NCBI GenBank assembly: GCA_947588845.1
Contig: CANQAR010000027.1
Coordinates: forward strand, 1-40,295
From: an uncultured Lachnospiraceae bacterium
GTDB taxonomy: Bacteria; Bacillota; Clostridia; Lachnospirales; Lachnospiraceae
Length of the DNA stretch: 40,295 bases
Reading direction: 5' to 3'
In this document: piece after piece, positions 7,341-15,584 of the stretch
Layout: the number at the start of each line of letters is the position of its first letter
Position numbering within the stretch: the stretch's first letter is position 1
Program-made: the position numbers and the translations under genes
The notes under the pieces: generated by a model
Told to the model about the DNA's origin: nothing
What the model saw: only the letters and a program-made list of their open reading frames with translations
Databases searched by the model: none

Positions 7341-9347
7341 TCAGGATTCTTCATTTCCGGCAAATTCTGCTTTCCCACTCATCATCCCGAACGCCTGCTC
7401 ATAGCAGCGCTGTTCCGCATCTTTCAGATAAACGGCAAGCTCCGCCTCCATATCCGGCAGCAGCGCCGCGTACTCCGGCGCAAACTGAGTTCCCGCCCCG
7501 TCAAGAATCCGGGTGACCGTCTCACGCAGAACCTGTCTCCCGCCGTCGTCCTCTTCCCGTCTTTCCCATTCCTTAACAAACTGTTCCGTCAAGGCCGCCG
7601 CGATTCCGACGATATCGGTCATCTGCCTGTCAGGATTGTCCTCACGCCGGTATTCCTCCGGATATCCTCCGGTCTCATCATACCAGCGGTGATGTCCGAG
7701 CGCTGTCAGCGCATACCTTTTGGTCGATTCGCAGGAGTTCAGAAGCCTCGCTCCCGCGCCGGTATGAAATTCATACAGGATTTTCTCTTCTTCCAGCCAT
7801 GATCTGCCCGAAAGCGCGGGGAGATTGCCCGTCATCATCCGGCCGACGTCATGCAGGATTCCGCTCTCGCAGGCAAACTGCAGCAGTTCCTCCCTCTGTC
7901 TGCATACCGCCTGTGCGTCCGGCAGATCCAGAACCCCCGCCAGAGACTCCGGAATCCTGTCAATGGCACGGCGCGTGATCATGCGCGCAACTTCTCCCGT
8001 CATCAAAAGATGCACATAAATTTCCGGATTCCTGACAACCACAAGACGGATCAGGAAATCCTTCATCTGAATGCCGTCCGGATATTCCACAAAAGCGCGC
8101 ATCCCTTCCAGCAGATACCTGACCAGTCTCCCGTTCAGCTCATTATTCGGCATTTTTCTGACATACTTTACCATCTGACTGTACATAAAGCTCATGATGT
8201 CCTTTTTGCCCCGCAAAAGCGCGCGGTCCTTTACCAGATAGTTCCCGTAAAACGCCGGAAGATACGTGTTTCCAAAAATTCCCTGTTCCGAAAAGTCCTC
8301 CCAGTCCTGATCCATATAAAGTTCTTCCATCTTTTCCAAAAGCTGCGGCAGCGTAATGATTCCGCAGTGGTACTGGGCCATTTCATATTCAAGCACCCAG
8401 CGGATATGCGGACGGGTCCCGTTTTTCCTGCTGTTTTCCATCTGTCTTTTCCAGACAAATTCCGCGGATTCCATAACTTCCCGTATGATCTGCACATCAT
8501 CCTCGCCGCTTCGCAGCAGCGTCATCTCCGTCGTGCGCTCCTGATGGCTCTTGTAGAGATACGTATCCCAGGGCAGAGAAGGTGTTTTTGCATGATAAAC
8601 CGGGTCCGTCAGGACATGAAAGGATCTCCGGATCGCCTCGACTTTCTGCCGGGCCTCCACGGGATCACTCCATCTGTAGGACAGCGCAATATTGGCCATG
8701 GCCCTGTGGATGTACCCGCGCGTTTCAGGATCTTCTATCTCATCGTAAACCCTGAAATAGGAAGCGGCCTCCCCGAACATCATCCCCATCTTCCAGTTAT
8801 ACCGGTTCTGCTTCGCGACATCCGCGAGTTCCTGCATATACAGAAGTGCCATCCCCGTGTGATAGAGCTGGCAGATCAGCATATCTCTCTTTTTCCACTT
8901 GCGGGCATAAGCCACCAGGGCGCAGCGCAGCATGTAGTTCAGCACAAGATCCAGCTGCTTCGGCCACTGAAGCAGCTTTCCCGCAAACTCATCGAGCGCA
9001 GCGATTTCATCCTCCGAAGCTGATACGATATCATCCAGAACAGGCATGAGATGCCGCCGGAGAATCTCTGTATTTTCTCTGGCAATTCTGTGTATCTGCG
9101 CCTGGTTCTCCCTCCGTTTTGTAAAAAAGAATCCTGCTCTGCTGGATTCTCCGCCTGCGGCAGGCCGCGTCAGCGGCATCTTCCAATCCGCCGCTGTGCG
9201 ATCCCGCGGAGCGTTTTTTGTATCACAGGACGAAACTTCCTGTGACGCGAGAAACTGCGCGGCATCCGGCGGATCCTTCCACAGCAGGTCGGACAGCTTC
9301 ATGACAAGCTTCAGATTGTCAATATATTTTTCCTGATATTCTTTCAT
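7341..9347 (-). CDS. large protein with degenerate C-terminal HD-GYP domain
   Basis: A 668-residue cytoplasmic protein. The first ~480 residues are helix-rich with no family I recognise and contain TPR-like stretches (MANIALSYRWSDPVEARQKV). The C-terminus resembles an HD-GYP cyclic-di-GMP phosphodiesterase: LHDVGRMM (H499-D500), FHTGAGARLLN (H528), ALGHHRWYDETGGYP (H552-H553, GGYP 560-563). The final metal-binding Asp segment of the family is replaced by GIAAALTE and shortened, so catalysis may be altered or lost. The start at 9347 follows AGGAGG. It lies 86 nt after the downstream hybrid kinase gene and 299 nt before spo0A, so it probably belongs to a kinase-kinase-HD operon. A regulatory rather than enzymatic role is possible. 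Confidence 0.7.
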   Translation of the reverse strand: MKEYQEKYIDNLKLVMKLSDLLWKDPPDAAQFLASQEVSSCDTKNAPRDRTAADWKMPLTRPAAGGESSRAGFFFTKRRENQAQIHRIARENTEILRRHLMPVLDDIVSASEDEIAALDEFAGKLLQWPKQLDLVLNYMLRCALVAYARKWKKRDMLICQLYHTGMALLYMQELADVAKQNRYNWKMGMMFGEAASYFRVYDEIEDPETRGYIHRAMANIALSYRWSDPVEARQKVEAIRRSFHVLTDPVYHAKTPSLPWDTYLYKSHQERTTEMTLLRSGEDDVQIIREVMESAEFVWKRQMENSRKNGTRPHIRWVLEYEMAQYHCGIITLPQLLEKMEELYMDQDWEDFSEQGIFGNTYLPAFYGNYLVKDRALLRGKKDIMSFMYSQMVKYVRKMPNNELNGRLVRYLLEGMRAFVEYPDGIQMKDFLIRLVVVRNPEIYVHLLMTGEVARMITRRAIDRIPESLAGVLDLPDAQAVCRQREELLQFACESGILHDVGRMMTGNLPALSGRSWLEEEKILYEFHTGAGARLLNSCESTKRYALTALGHHRWYDETGGYPEEYRREDNPDRQMTDIVGIAAALTEQFVKEWERREEDDGGRQVLRETVTRILDGAGTQFAPEYAALLPDMEAELAVYLKDAEQRCYEQAFGMMSGKAEFAGNEES

Positions 9348-9433
9348 AATTCTGCCTCCTGATAAATGGTAAACCGCCAGTTCCCAAAAATACATGAAAT
9401 GCGAAGCAATTCGCGGCATCACGATACCAGTTT

Positions 9434-11335
9434 CTACGAAGTGAGCAGACGTTCCATGCATGCAAGAAGCAGATCCATATCAAGCGGTTTTGAGACATGA
9501 GCGTCCATGCCTGCCTCGAGAGAATTTCTGACATCCTCCACAAAAGCGTTCGCAGTCATCGCAATAATCGGAACCGTCCCGGCATCCGGCCGGTCAAGCG
9601 CGCGGATTGCCCTCGTCGCCTCCAGGCCGTTCATCACGGGCATCTGGATATCCATCAGGATCAGATCATAATAGAACGGTTTCGTACTGCTGAATTTTTC
9701 AAGCGCTTCCCTGCCATTCTCCGCAGTCTCAATCAGGATTTCGCTCATACCGAGGAGTTCCTCCGCAATCTCACGGTTCAGCTCATTATCCTCCACAAGC
9801 AGCAGACGCCTTCCTGAAAAATCTCTCCGGATACTCTCGGCGCTCACGGTCTTCTCGTTTTTCCCCTCCTGGGTGAACGCATAAAGTCCGCGGGAAAATC
9901 TGCTGTAAAACAGCGGAAGCGGAATAAAAGCGTCAACTCCCGCTCTCGTAAACATGTATTCACTATGCTTCCAGTCGCTCTCGGAGAGCATCAGAATCGG
10001 AAAATCAGCTCCCATCCGCTTTCGGATCTCCGGAAGAAACGACAGGATCTCCACGTCCTGAACCTGTTCCGCCACAAGAAGCGCAAAATATTCCGTCCCC
10101 GAAAATATGCCGTCGTTAATAAAATGGACTGCCTGCTCTGCCCGGCGGGCCCAGTCCACCTCCATTCCAAGCTTTTCCGCCATCCGGATTACCTGCTCTG
10201 CCTCTTCCTGCTGTCCATCAAGGAACAAAATTCTGCGCCCGCAAAGAACATTCCTGCAGATATCCTCGTCCGATTCCGCTTTCTGAAACGGAATCTCAAG
10301 ATCAAACTCAGTGCCCTCCCCGGGACTGCTTTCTACCCAGATGCTGCCGCCCATCAGCTCGACAAGATTTTTTGTGATGGCCATGCCAAGCCCCGTTCCC
10401 TGAATCTTGCTGGTCAGAGCGCTTTCCTCCCGCTCAAACGGAACAAACACGCGGGACAGAAATTCCCGGCTCATCCCGATCCCGGTATCTTTCACCGTGA
10501 GACGCAGCACGACCTGGTCCTCCCTGCTGCCGTCTTCCTCTATCGCAAGAAACATGGAGACAGAACCGCCTTCCGGCGTAAATTTAACCGCATTTGACAG
10601 CAGGTTGATGCAGATCTGCTTCAGGCGGACCGGATCCACCACAATCCGCTCCTGATCCATTCTCCCAAGGGTAAGTACAAATTTCTGCTGCTTCGCATCC
10701 GCCTGCGGCTTCGCCACAATCAGAATCTCATGCAGAATATCCGCAATCTCCGCCTCCGTGGTCTGAAGAAGAATTTTTCCGCTCTCAATCCGCGACATAT
10801 CGAGAACTTCATTCAGAAGCGACATCATATGTCCGGAGGCCGTCCTGATTTTGGTCAGACAGGACTGAATCTGCGCCGGAATCTCCTTCTGCATCAGGGC
10901 AATATCCGTCATTCCTATGATCGCGTTCATCGGAGTACGGATATCATGCGACATCTCAGAGAGAAAACTTGTCTTCGCACGGCTCGCCATGACCGCCTCG
11001 TCCAGCTTTTTCTGCGTCTCCCGGTAATAGCTGTCTATTTTATGCAGCATACACACACAGAATGACTGCCACTCAAGCAGAACTGCCGAATAGACTGCCC
11101 CGCAGATCTGGCAGAAAACCGGCTGATCCTCGTTCCCGTAACAGGCTGCCGCGGCAAACAGTCTTTCCCTCTCCTGTTCTTCAAGAATATCGGAAATCAT
11201 TGTTCCATCCTGACAGAAGGCCTCCGCGGCTTTGTTCTGATATATCGGGCAAACTTCTCCTTCCCGGATCTTCAAAATGAGAACCGGCAGACCCGCCTGA
11301 TCCCACATATACTTCATTTGCGCATCAAATCCCAT
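9434..11335 (-). CDS. cytoplasmic hybrid histidine kinase with pseudo-receiver and receiver
   Basis: A 633-residue kinase without a clear membrane segment. Order: a cysteine-rich N-terminal sensory region (PAS-like; six cysteines at about residues 29-95), HisKA with H130 in SEMSHDIRTPMNAIIG, HATPase with the N box INLLSNAVKF, G1 KDTGIGM and G2 GTGLGMAITKNLVELMGG. Next comes a degenerate receiver lacking the acidic and phosphorylation residues (RRILFLDGQQ), then a complete receiver with D562 in LILMDIQMPVMNG and K in HVSKPLD. The ATG at 11335 follows AAAGGAAAG; an ATG at 11404 lacks a ribosome site. It follows the other hybrid kinase and precedes the HD protein. Its output is unknown; relay toward Spo0A is only an inference. 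Confidence 0.88.
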   Translation of the reverse strand: MGFDAQMKYMWDQAGLPVLILKIREGEVCPIYQNKAAEAFCQDGTMISDILEEQERERLFAAAACYGNEDQPVFCQICGAVYSAVLLEWQSFCVCMLHKIDSYYRETQKKLDEAVMASRAKTSFLSEMSHDIRTPMNAIIGMTDIALMQKEIPAQIQSCLTKIRTASGHMMSLLNEVLDMSRIESGKILLQTTEAEIADILHEILIVAKPQADAKQQKFVLTLGRMDQERIVVDPVRLKQICINLLSNAVKFTPEGGSVSMFLAIEEDGSREDQVVLRLTVKDTGIGMSREFLSRVFVPFEREESALTSKIQGTGLGMAITKNLVELMGGSIWVESSPGEGTEFDLEIPFQKAESDEDICRNVLCGRRILFLDGQQEEAEQVIRMAEKLGMEVDWARRAEQAVHFINDGIFSGTEYFALLVAEQVQDVEILSFLPEIRKRMGADFPILMLSESDWKHSEYMFTRAGVDAFIPLPLFYSRFSRGLYAFTQEGKNEKTVSAESIRRDFSGRRLLLVEDNELNREIAEELLGMSEILIETAENGREALEKFSSTKPFYYDLILMDIQMPVMNGLEATRAIRALDRPDAGTVPIIAMTANAFVEDVRNSLEAGMDAHVSKPLDMDLLLACMERLLTS

Positions 11336-11448
11336 GTTTTTCTTTCCTTTATTCTCACAAAACGCCGACTGAACCAGCGTTTCCCTTATCAGTCTTTCAA
11401 ACATAAACTGCCGCGCGGGACATCCCGGATGAACAGCGGCATATGGAT

Positions 11449-13674
11449 TCAGATCTCCCCGATCAGCTCGATCAGCCGGTCCATGTCCACCGGCTTTGCC
11501 AGATGGGCATTCATGCCGCTTTTCATCGAACGCTTTCTGTCCTCGTCAAACGCGTTCGCGGACAGCGCGACAATGGGAATGCCCGCATGATACGGTTCCG
11601 GCAGTTTCCGTATGGCCTGGGCAGCCTGATGTCCGTCCATCACCGGCATCTGAATATCCATCAGGATCAGCGCGTATTCTCCCGGCTGCGAAGCTTTTAT
11701 CATATTGACCGCTATGCTGCCGTCACTGGCCGTATCCACTCTAAATCCCACGCTGCAGAGCAGTTCCACCTCAATCTCACGATTGATCTCATTGTCCTCC
11801 ACAAGCAGGATCTTCTGGCCTTTTTTCAGCCGCTCCAGCGTATTTCCGCCATGATTCTCTTCTGAGCGCTCCGCGTGATTCAGACGCAGACTTAATGTGA
11901 CGGTAAAGCGGCTCCCATGATCCACCTCGCTGGCTACCTCGATGATGCCCCCCATCCGGTCGACAATGTTTCTCGTGATGGCAAGTCCGAGCCCGGTCCC
12001 CTGCACCCCGCTTAACGTTGTATTTTTTTCTCTCTCGAACGGTTCAAAAACATACGGCAGAAAATCTTTTCCTATTCCGATCCCGGTATCCTGAACCACA
12101 AACCGGTAAACCGCATAATCTGCGGAGAGACGCTTTACTTCTTCAGCGGTGAGCAAAACACTCCCGCCCCGCAGCGTGTATTTGATCGCATTGTAAACAA
12201 GATGGATCAGAACTTCCTCCAGCTTGTCTCTGTCCGCGCAGACATCCGTATGTGTCAGACCGGATATATCGCTGGACAGCGATATTCCCCTGAGCCGCGC
12301 GCGCGAAAGAGCAGCCGCGCAGACATTGTCCACAATCTCCGGCAGGCTGCATGCCTGCTCTTCTATATGGATCTGATCGGATTCAATCTTCGTAAATTCC
12401 AGTACGTCGGAAAGCAGCTGAAGCAGCAGCCTCCCTGACTCTTCAATCTTGTCCAGGTATTCGCCCACCTTCTCCGGATCATCCTTGTGCCTCCTGGCCA
12501 GTTCCGTAAATCCCGCGATCGCGTTCATCGGGGTCCGGAGATCATGCGACATATTTGCAAGGAATGTATTCCTCGCGATGTTCGCGGCCTTCGCCTGCTC
12601 CAGCGTCGTCTCAAGCACTCTCCTGTGCTCCAGCTCATGCCGGACCTCGCTGTCCACATTCCGAAAGCCCATCACCACCTGCGCGACCTGCGTTTCCTTG
12701 CCGACATTCACAATATAAAGCTGCTGATACGCTTCCTTTCCTTCCACCAGGATACGATAATGATTCTGAATCGTATTCCTGTCCGACAATTTTCTGCGAA
12801 TATATTCTGCCCCGGTTATTTTTCTGACAAGAGCCCGATCTTCCGGATGCACCCACGTATCGATAAACGTATCAAAGCATTTCCTGATCCCGGACAGATG
12901 ATCCGTCTGCGCAAACTGAGGGCGAAACAGCGGACCCAGCCGATAAACCCGAATCCAGTCCTGCTGCAGATCCAGATAGAAAATGGAAGCATAGTCAACG
13001 CTGAGACCCTCGATCACTTCCAGCCGGCGCAGATGCTCCAGACTGATCGTCTCAAGCTCCTGGCTGTACACCTGGATCTGATTCTTCCATTCTTCCTCTC
13101 TGCGCATGCTCTCATTCTGCCAGGCAAGACGCTCCTCCATAAGCCGGTTCTTTTTCTCCGTCGCGTCGCTGATAAACACATAAAAAATGCCGCCTTCACC
13201 GTTATGTACAAAATGCCCGTAATCTTCTACCCAGCGCACCTCTCCGTCCTTACGGATAATCCGGTACTCAACATAGTCCAGATCAAACTGACTGTTGCGG
13301 ATCTGCTCAACAATGCTCCGCTCAACTTCTTCAAGATCATCCGGATGAACAATTCCGCAAAAAGAATTTCCGACCCATTCCCGGAACTCTTTCATGGAAT
13401 CGCACCCGAAAATATTCGCCATCGCATGATTGGCATACAAAAGTTCCTCATTGCCATCCGCCCGATAGATGAAAAAGCCTCCGGGCATCTCATCCGCAAA
13501 CCGTTTGATCTGCAGGGCGCTGTTCTGCTTGTACGCCTCCACCAGAGGCCACAGCTCTGTTTTCTGATATTCTTCCAGCATATTCAGGATTTCCTGATCC
13601 TGCTGTCCGAAATTTTCAAAGATGGACTGCAAATATTCTGTCAGATGATAGGCACTCATCCCCCGTTCTTCCAA
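11449..13674 (-). CDS. cytoplasmic PAS hybrid histidine kinase
   Basis: A 741-residue kinase. Order: a short helical start, a PAS domain (about 60-172: GGFFIYRADGNEELLYANHA, FCGIVHPDDLEEV, YRIIRKDGEVRWVEDYG), a second diverged PAS-like region (about 220-345), HisKA with H377 in LANMSHDLRTPMNAIAG, HATPase (LVYNAIKY, QDTGIGI, GTGLGLAITRNIVDRMGG) and a C-terminal receiver with D673 in LILMDIQMPVMDG and K in HLAKPVD. No membrane segment, so it senses a cytoplasmic signal. I favour a TTG start at 13674 because AGGAGGT lies 7 nt upstream; an ATG at 13659 is the alternative. Own promoter with an inverted repeat. It heads the three-gene signalling block downstream of spoIVB. Confidence 0.87.
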   Translation of the reverse strand: MEERGMSAYHLTEYLQSIFENFGQQDQEILNMLEEYQKTELWPLVEAYKQNSALQIKRFADEMPGGFFIYRADGNEELLYANHAMANIFGCDSMKEFREWVGNSFCGIVHPDDLEEVERSIVEQIRNSQFDLDYVEYRIIRKDGEVRWVEDYGHFVHNGEGGIFYVFISDATEKKNRLMEERLAWQNESMRREEEWKNQIQVYSQELETISLEHLRRLEVIEGLSVDYASIFYLDLQQDWIRVYRLGPLFRPQFAQTDHLSGIRKCFDTFIDTWVHPEDRALVRKITGAEYIRRKLSDRNTIQNHYRILVEGKEAYQQLYIVNVGKETQVAQVVMGFRNVDSEVRHELEHRRVLETTLEQAKAANIARNTFLANMSHDLRTPMNAIAGFTELARRHKDDPEKVGEYLDKIEESGRLLLQLLSDVLEFTKIESDQIHIEEQACSLPEIVDNVCAAALSRARLRGISLSSDISGLTHTDVCADRDKLEEVLIHLVYNAIKYTLRGGSVLLTAEEVKRLSADYAVYRFVVQDTGIGIGKDFLPYVFEPFEREKNTTLSGVQGTGLGLAITRNIVDRMGGIIEVASEVDHGSRFTVTLSLRLNHAERSEENHGGNTLERLKKGQKILLVEDNEINREIEVELLCSVGFRVDTASDGSIAVNMIKASQPGEYALILMDIQMPVMDGHQAAQAIRKLPEPYHAGIPIVALSANAFDEDRKRSMKSGMNAHLAKPVDMDRLIELIGEI

Positions 13675-13692
13675 AACTGTACCTCCTCGCCA

Positions 13693-13743
13693 TTTTCTGA
13701 TGACTAAATCATACCATTTTTTTTCTGTTATGTCATCAGAAAA
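13693..13743 (-). promoter_or_regulatory. kinase-operon promoter enclosed by a 12-bp inverted repeat
   Basis: Minus strand: -35 ATGACA (13731-13736), 17-nt spacer, -10 TATGAT (13708-13713). The perfect inverted repeat TTTTCTGATGAC (13693-13704) / GTCATCAGAAAA (13732-13743) brackets the core promoter, one arm over the -35 and one over the predicted start. It reads as a repressor or activator operator rather than a terminator. Confidence 0.6.
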
Positions 13744-13813
13744 AATATGATTTGCCGCAAAATGGGACCTGCGCGTGCTGCTGGTCACGAAGTGAACAGC
13801 AACTGTTTCCCGG

Positions 13814-13842
13814 CAGAAACAGGAAAAGGTTTCCTGTTTCTG
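13814..13842. repeat. 13-bp hairpin downstream of spoIVB
   Basis: CAGAAACAGGAAA (13814-13826) and its exact complement (13830-13842) are separated by 3 nt, starting 25 nt after the spoIVB stop on the minus strand. A competing pairing exists, because CTGTTTC (13803-13809) can also pair with GAAACAG. No T-run follows on either strand, so it may stabilise the 3' end or act as a Rho-independent barrier only weakly. Confidence 0.55.
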
Positions 13843-13866
13843 TCCGGTTCCGTTCTGCCATGCGGC

Positions 13867-15282
13867 TCACTGACCCAGCATGTTTTCGATAAAAATTCCA
13901 TATCCTTTTGTCGGATCATTGACAAACACATGCGTCACCGCACCCACAATCCTTCCATTCTGGATGATGGGGCTGCCTGACATCCCCTGCACGATCCCTC
14001 CGGTAAGGCTCAGAAGTTCTTCATCTGTGACCCGGATCACCATACCTTTGTTGACATCTTTCCCGTTAATCCGGATTTCCTCAATCTCTATCCCATACTC
14101 TCTGCACCTGCCGTCCACCGTACAGAGAATGGACGCCTCTCCCGGCTCCACCTCATGCCGGTAGGCAGTCTCATACTTCTTCATATCGGCGGCAAAATAC
14201 GGAAGTCCCGAAATCTGTCCATAGATCCCGTTCTCCTGATTTTTTTCGATTGTCCCGACAGCATATCCGTCGCTGTAGTGGATGATTCCGGCCAGTTCCC
14301 CGGGCGAACCCTGCGTTCCCCGGACGATGGAGATCACATCCGTATCGTAGAGCACCCCTTCCTTTATCCGGAGCAGTTTTCCCGTGTCAACGTCGCTGAT
14401 CCCGTGCCCCAGCGCGCCGTACCTGCCAGAATCTTCCACGTAAGTCAGCGTGCCGATCCCCTGCGTATCGTTTCTCACCCAGACGCCCGCCTTGTAATTA
14501 TGCTCGCCCGTCTGCACCGGGGTCACTTTAAGACGGATATCCTCGCCGTTCCTCGTCACATCGAGCACCACGTCCGAACCGCCGCAGTTATTGAAACAGT
14601 CGATCAGTTCCTCTTTGTTTTTCAGGGCAACGCCGTCCGCGGCCTTGATATAATCTCCCGACCTCAATATGTTTGCAGCCGGTGCATACTCTTCGCCGTC
14701 CACCGCCGTCACCTGGTCTGTGTCGACAACCATCACACCGTCCGTTTCCATATAGATGCCGATCGGCTTTCCTCCCGCGTAGACTTCTGCGCGCGATACC
14801 ACACTCACACTCATTGCCGCAAGCGGTATTTTTCCAAACAGAGCATATTCCACCCGGTAGCTCTCGCCAATTCTGTCCAGGCTTCCCTGAATTCCCCGGT
14901 TTTCACCGGCGGCAGACGGAGTATTCCCGTCGCCGGCCGCAAGCGGACTTGCCGCCTCAAGGCCGCCTGTTTTCTCTTCCTGCGCTTCTTCCGCAGAGGA
15001 TGAGCCCAGGCCGTCTTTTTTCTCTTCCTCCTCCGCCGTATTTCTGTCCTCCGGCAGCTTTGCGTCCCCGGTCTGCTCTTCGTTGTCCAGTTCCGTGATC
15101 TTCTCCGAGATCATCCAGCTGTACGCTTTTCCAAACAGCTCCGGAATTTCTCCCTGCGAAGCCACATACATCTGCTCTGGCACATGGTTTTTCAGGGCAA
15201 GCCAGCAGCAGCAGAACAGGCCGGCGATACTGACTGCCAGCATAATCAAAATCAATCTTCTGTAGATCTCCCTGCGGATCAT
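13867..15282 (-). CDS. spoIVB: SpoIVB, sporulation signalling serine protease (S55)
   Basis: A 471-residue protein with one N-terminal membrane anchor (about residues 9-31). A PDZ domain follows (about 175-270: GKPIGIYMETDGVMVV, LRSGDYIKAADGVALKN), then the S55 protease domain. Catalytic His is in GALGHGISDVD and Ser about 435-437 in GIVQGMSGSPIIQNG, followed by VTHVFVNDPTKGYG. SpoIVB is secreted from the forespore and cleaves SpoIVFA to activate sigma-K processing. The ATG at 15282 follows GGAGGAACTT; an ATG 12 nt upstream has no ribosome site. Compared with the Bacillus protein (about 426) it carries an extra acidic, low-complexity linker at about 60-130. It sits after recN as usual, but spo0A does not follow directly. 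Confidence 0.95.
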   Translation of the reverse strand: MIRREIYRRLILIMLAVSIAGLFCCCWLALKNHVPEQMYVASQGEIPELFGKAYSWMISEKITELDNEEQTGDAKLPEDRNTAEEEEKKDGLGSSSAEEAQEEKTGGLEAASPLAAGDGNTPSAAGENRGIQGSLDRIGESYRVEYALFGKIPLAAMSVSVVSRAEVYAGGKPIGIYMETDGVMVVDTDQVTAVDGEEYAPAANILRSGDYIKAADGVALKNKEELIDCFNNCGGSDVVLDVTRNGEDIRLKVTPVQTGEHNYKAGVWVRNDTQGIGTLTYVEDSGRYGALGHGISDVDTGKLLRIKEGVLYDTDVISIVRGTQGSPGELAGIIHYSDGYAVGTIEKNQENGIYGQISGLPYFAADMKKYETAYRHEVEPGEASILCTVDGRCREYGIEIEEIRINGKDVNKGMVIRVTDEELLSLTGGIVQGMSGSPIIQNGRIVGAVTHVFVNDPTKGYGIFIENMLGQ

Positions 15283-15343
15283 AAGTTCCTCCATTCCGCG
15301 CAGACGCGCTTCTGTTTTATCCTGGCCGTATTCTAAGTCCTAT

Positions 15344-15522
15344 TGAAAGCCCACGGGGCGCTTCGTGCCTTTGGCACTCCCGCGCCCCTGCCCATATTCG
15401 CAAATCGTGCTGCTCACATTCGTTCGCATCACTGTTTTGCTCATACGGGTTAGCGTCTTCTATGCATCACCAGTCCGGCAAGTGAACTTGCCTTCTGGTT
15501 CTGCATGAAGACTGGGCTTTCA
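15344..15522 (-). ncRNA. multi-hairpin structured element between recN and spoIVB
   Basis: The ends TGAAAGCCCA (15344-15353) and TGGGCTTTCA (15513-15522) are exact complements and enclose three further stems. Stem 1 is 15355-15388 (GGGGCG/CGCCCC, then GTGCC/GGCAC). Stem 2 is 15391-15449 (CCCATAT..GCAAA with TTTGC..ATACGGG; one mismatch becomes a G-U pair only on the minus strand). Stem 3 is 15455-15512 (GTCTTC/GAAGAC, ATGCA/TGCAT, ACCAG/CTGGT, GGCAAG/CTTGCC). The whole folds as a three-arm junction. I do not recognise the family. It may be a structured RNA in the recN-spoIVB transcript or a MITE-type repeat. No open frame of note. Confidence 0.6.
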
Positions 15523-15530
15523 CAGTAAAT

Positions 15531-15563
15531 GAAAGCAGGTCCTCTTTTCAGGTCCCTGCTTTC
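15531..15563 (-). terminator. hairpin after recN
   Basis: GAAAGCAGG (15531-15539) and CCTGCTTTC (15555-15563) form a perfect 9-bp stem 21 nt past the recN stop on the minus strand. Only a short T-rich tail follows (CATTTACTG), so termination is uncertain. Confidence 0.4.
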
Positions 15564-15584
15564 AGTATATGTGATTTGGCACAA

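Noticed and set aside
12487-13707. 406-codon open frame antisense to the PAS hybrid kinase
   Set aside because: It lies wholly opposite a kinase with intact motifs, has no ribosome site, and shows no family pattern; long antisense frames are common in this composition.
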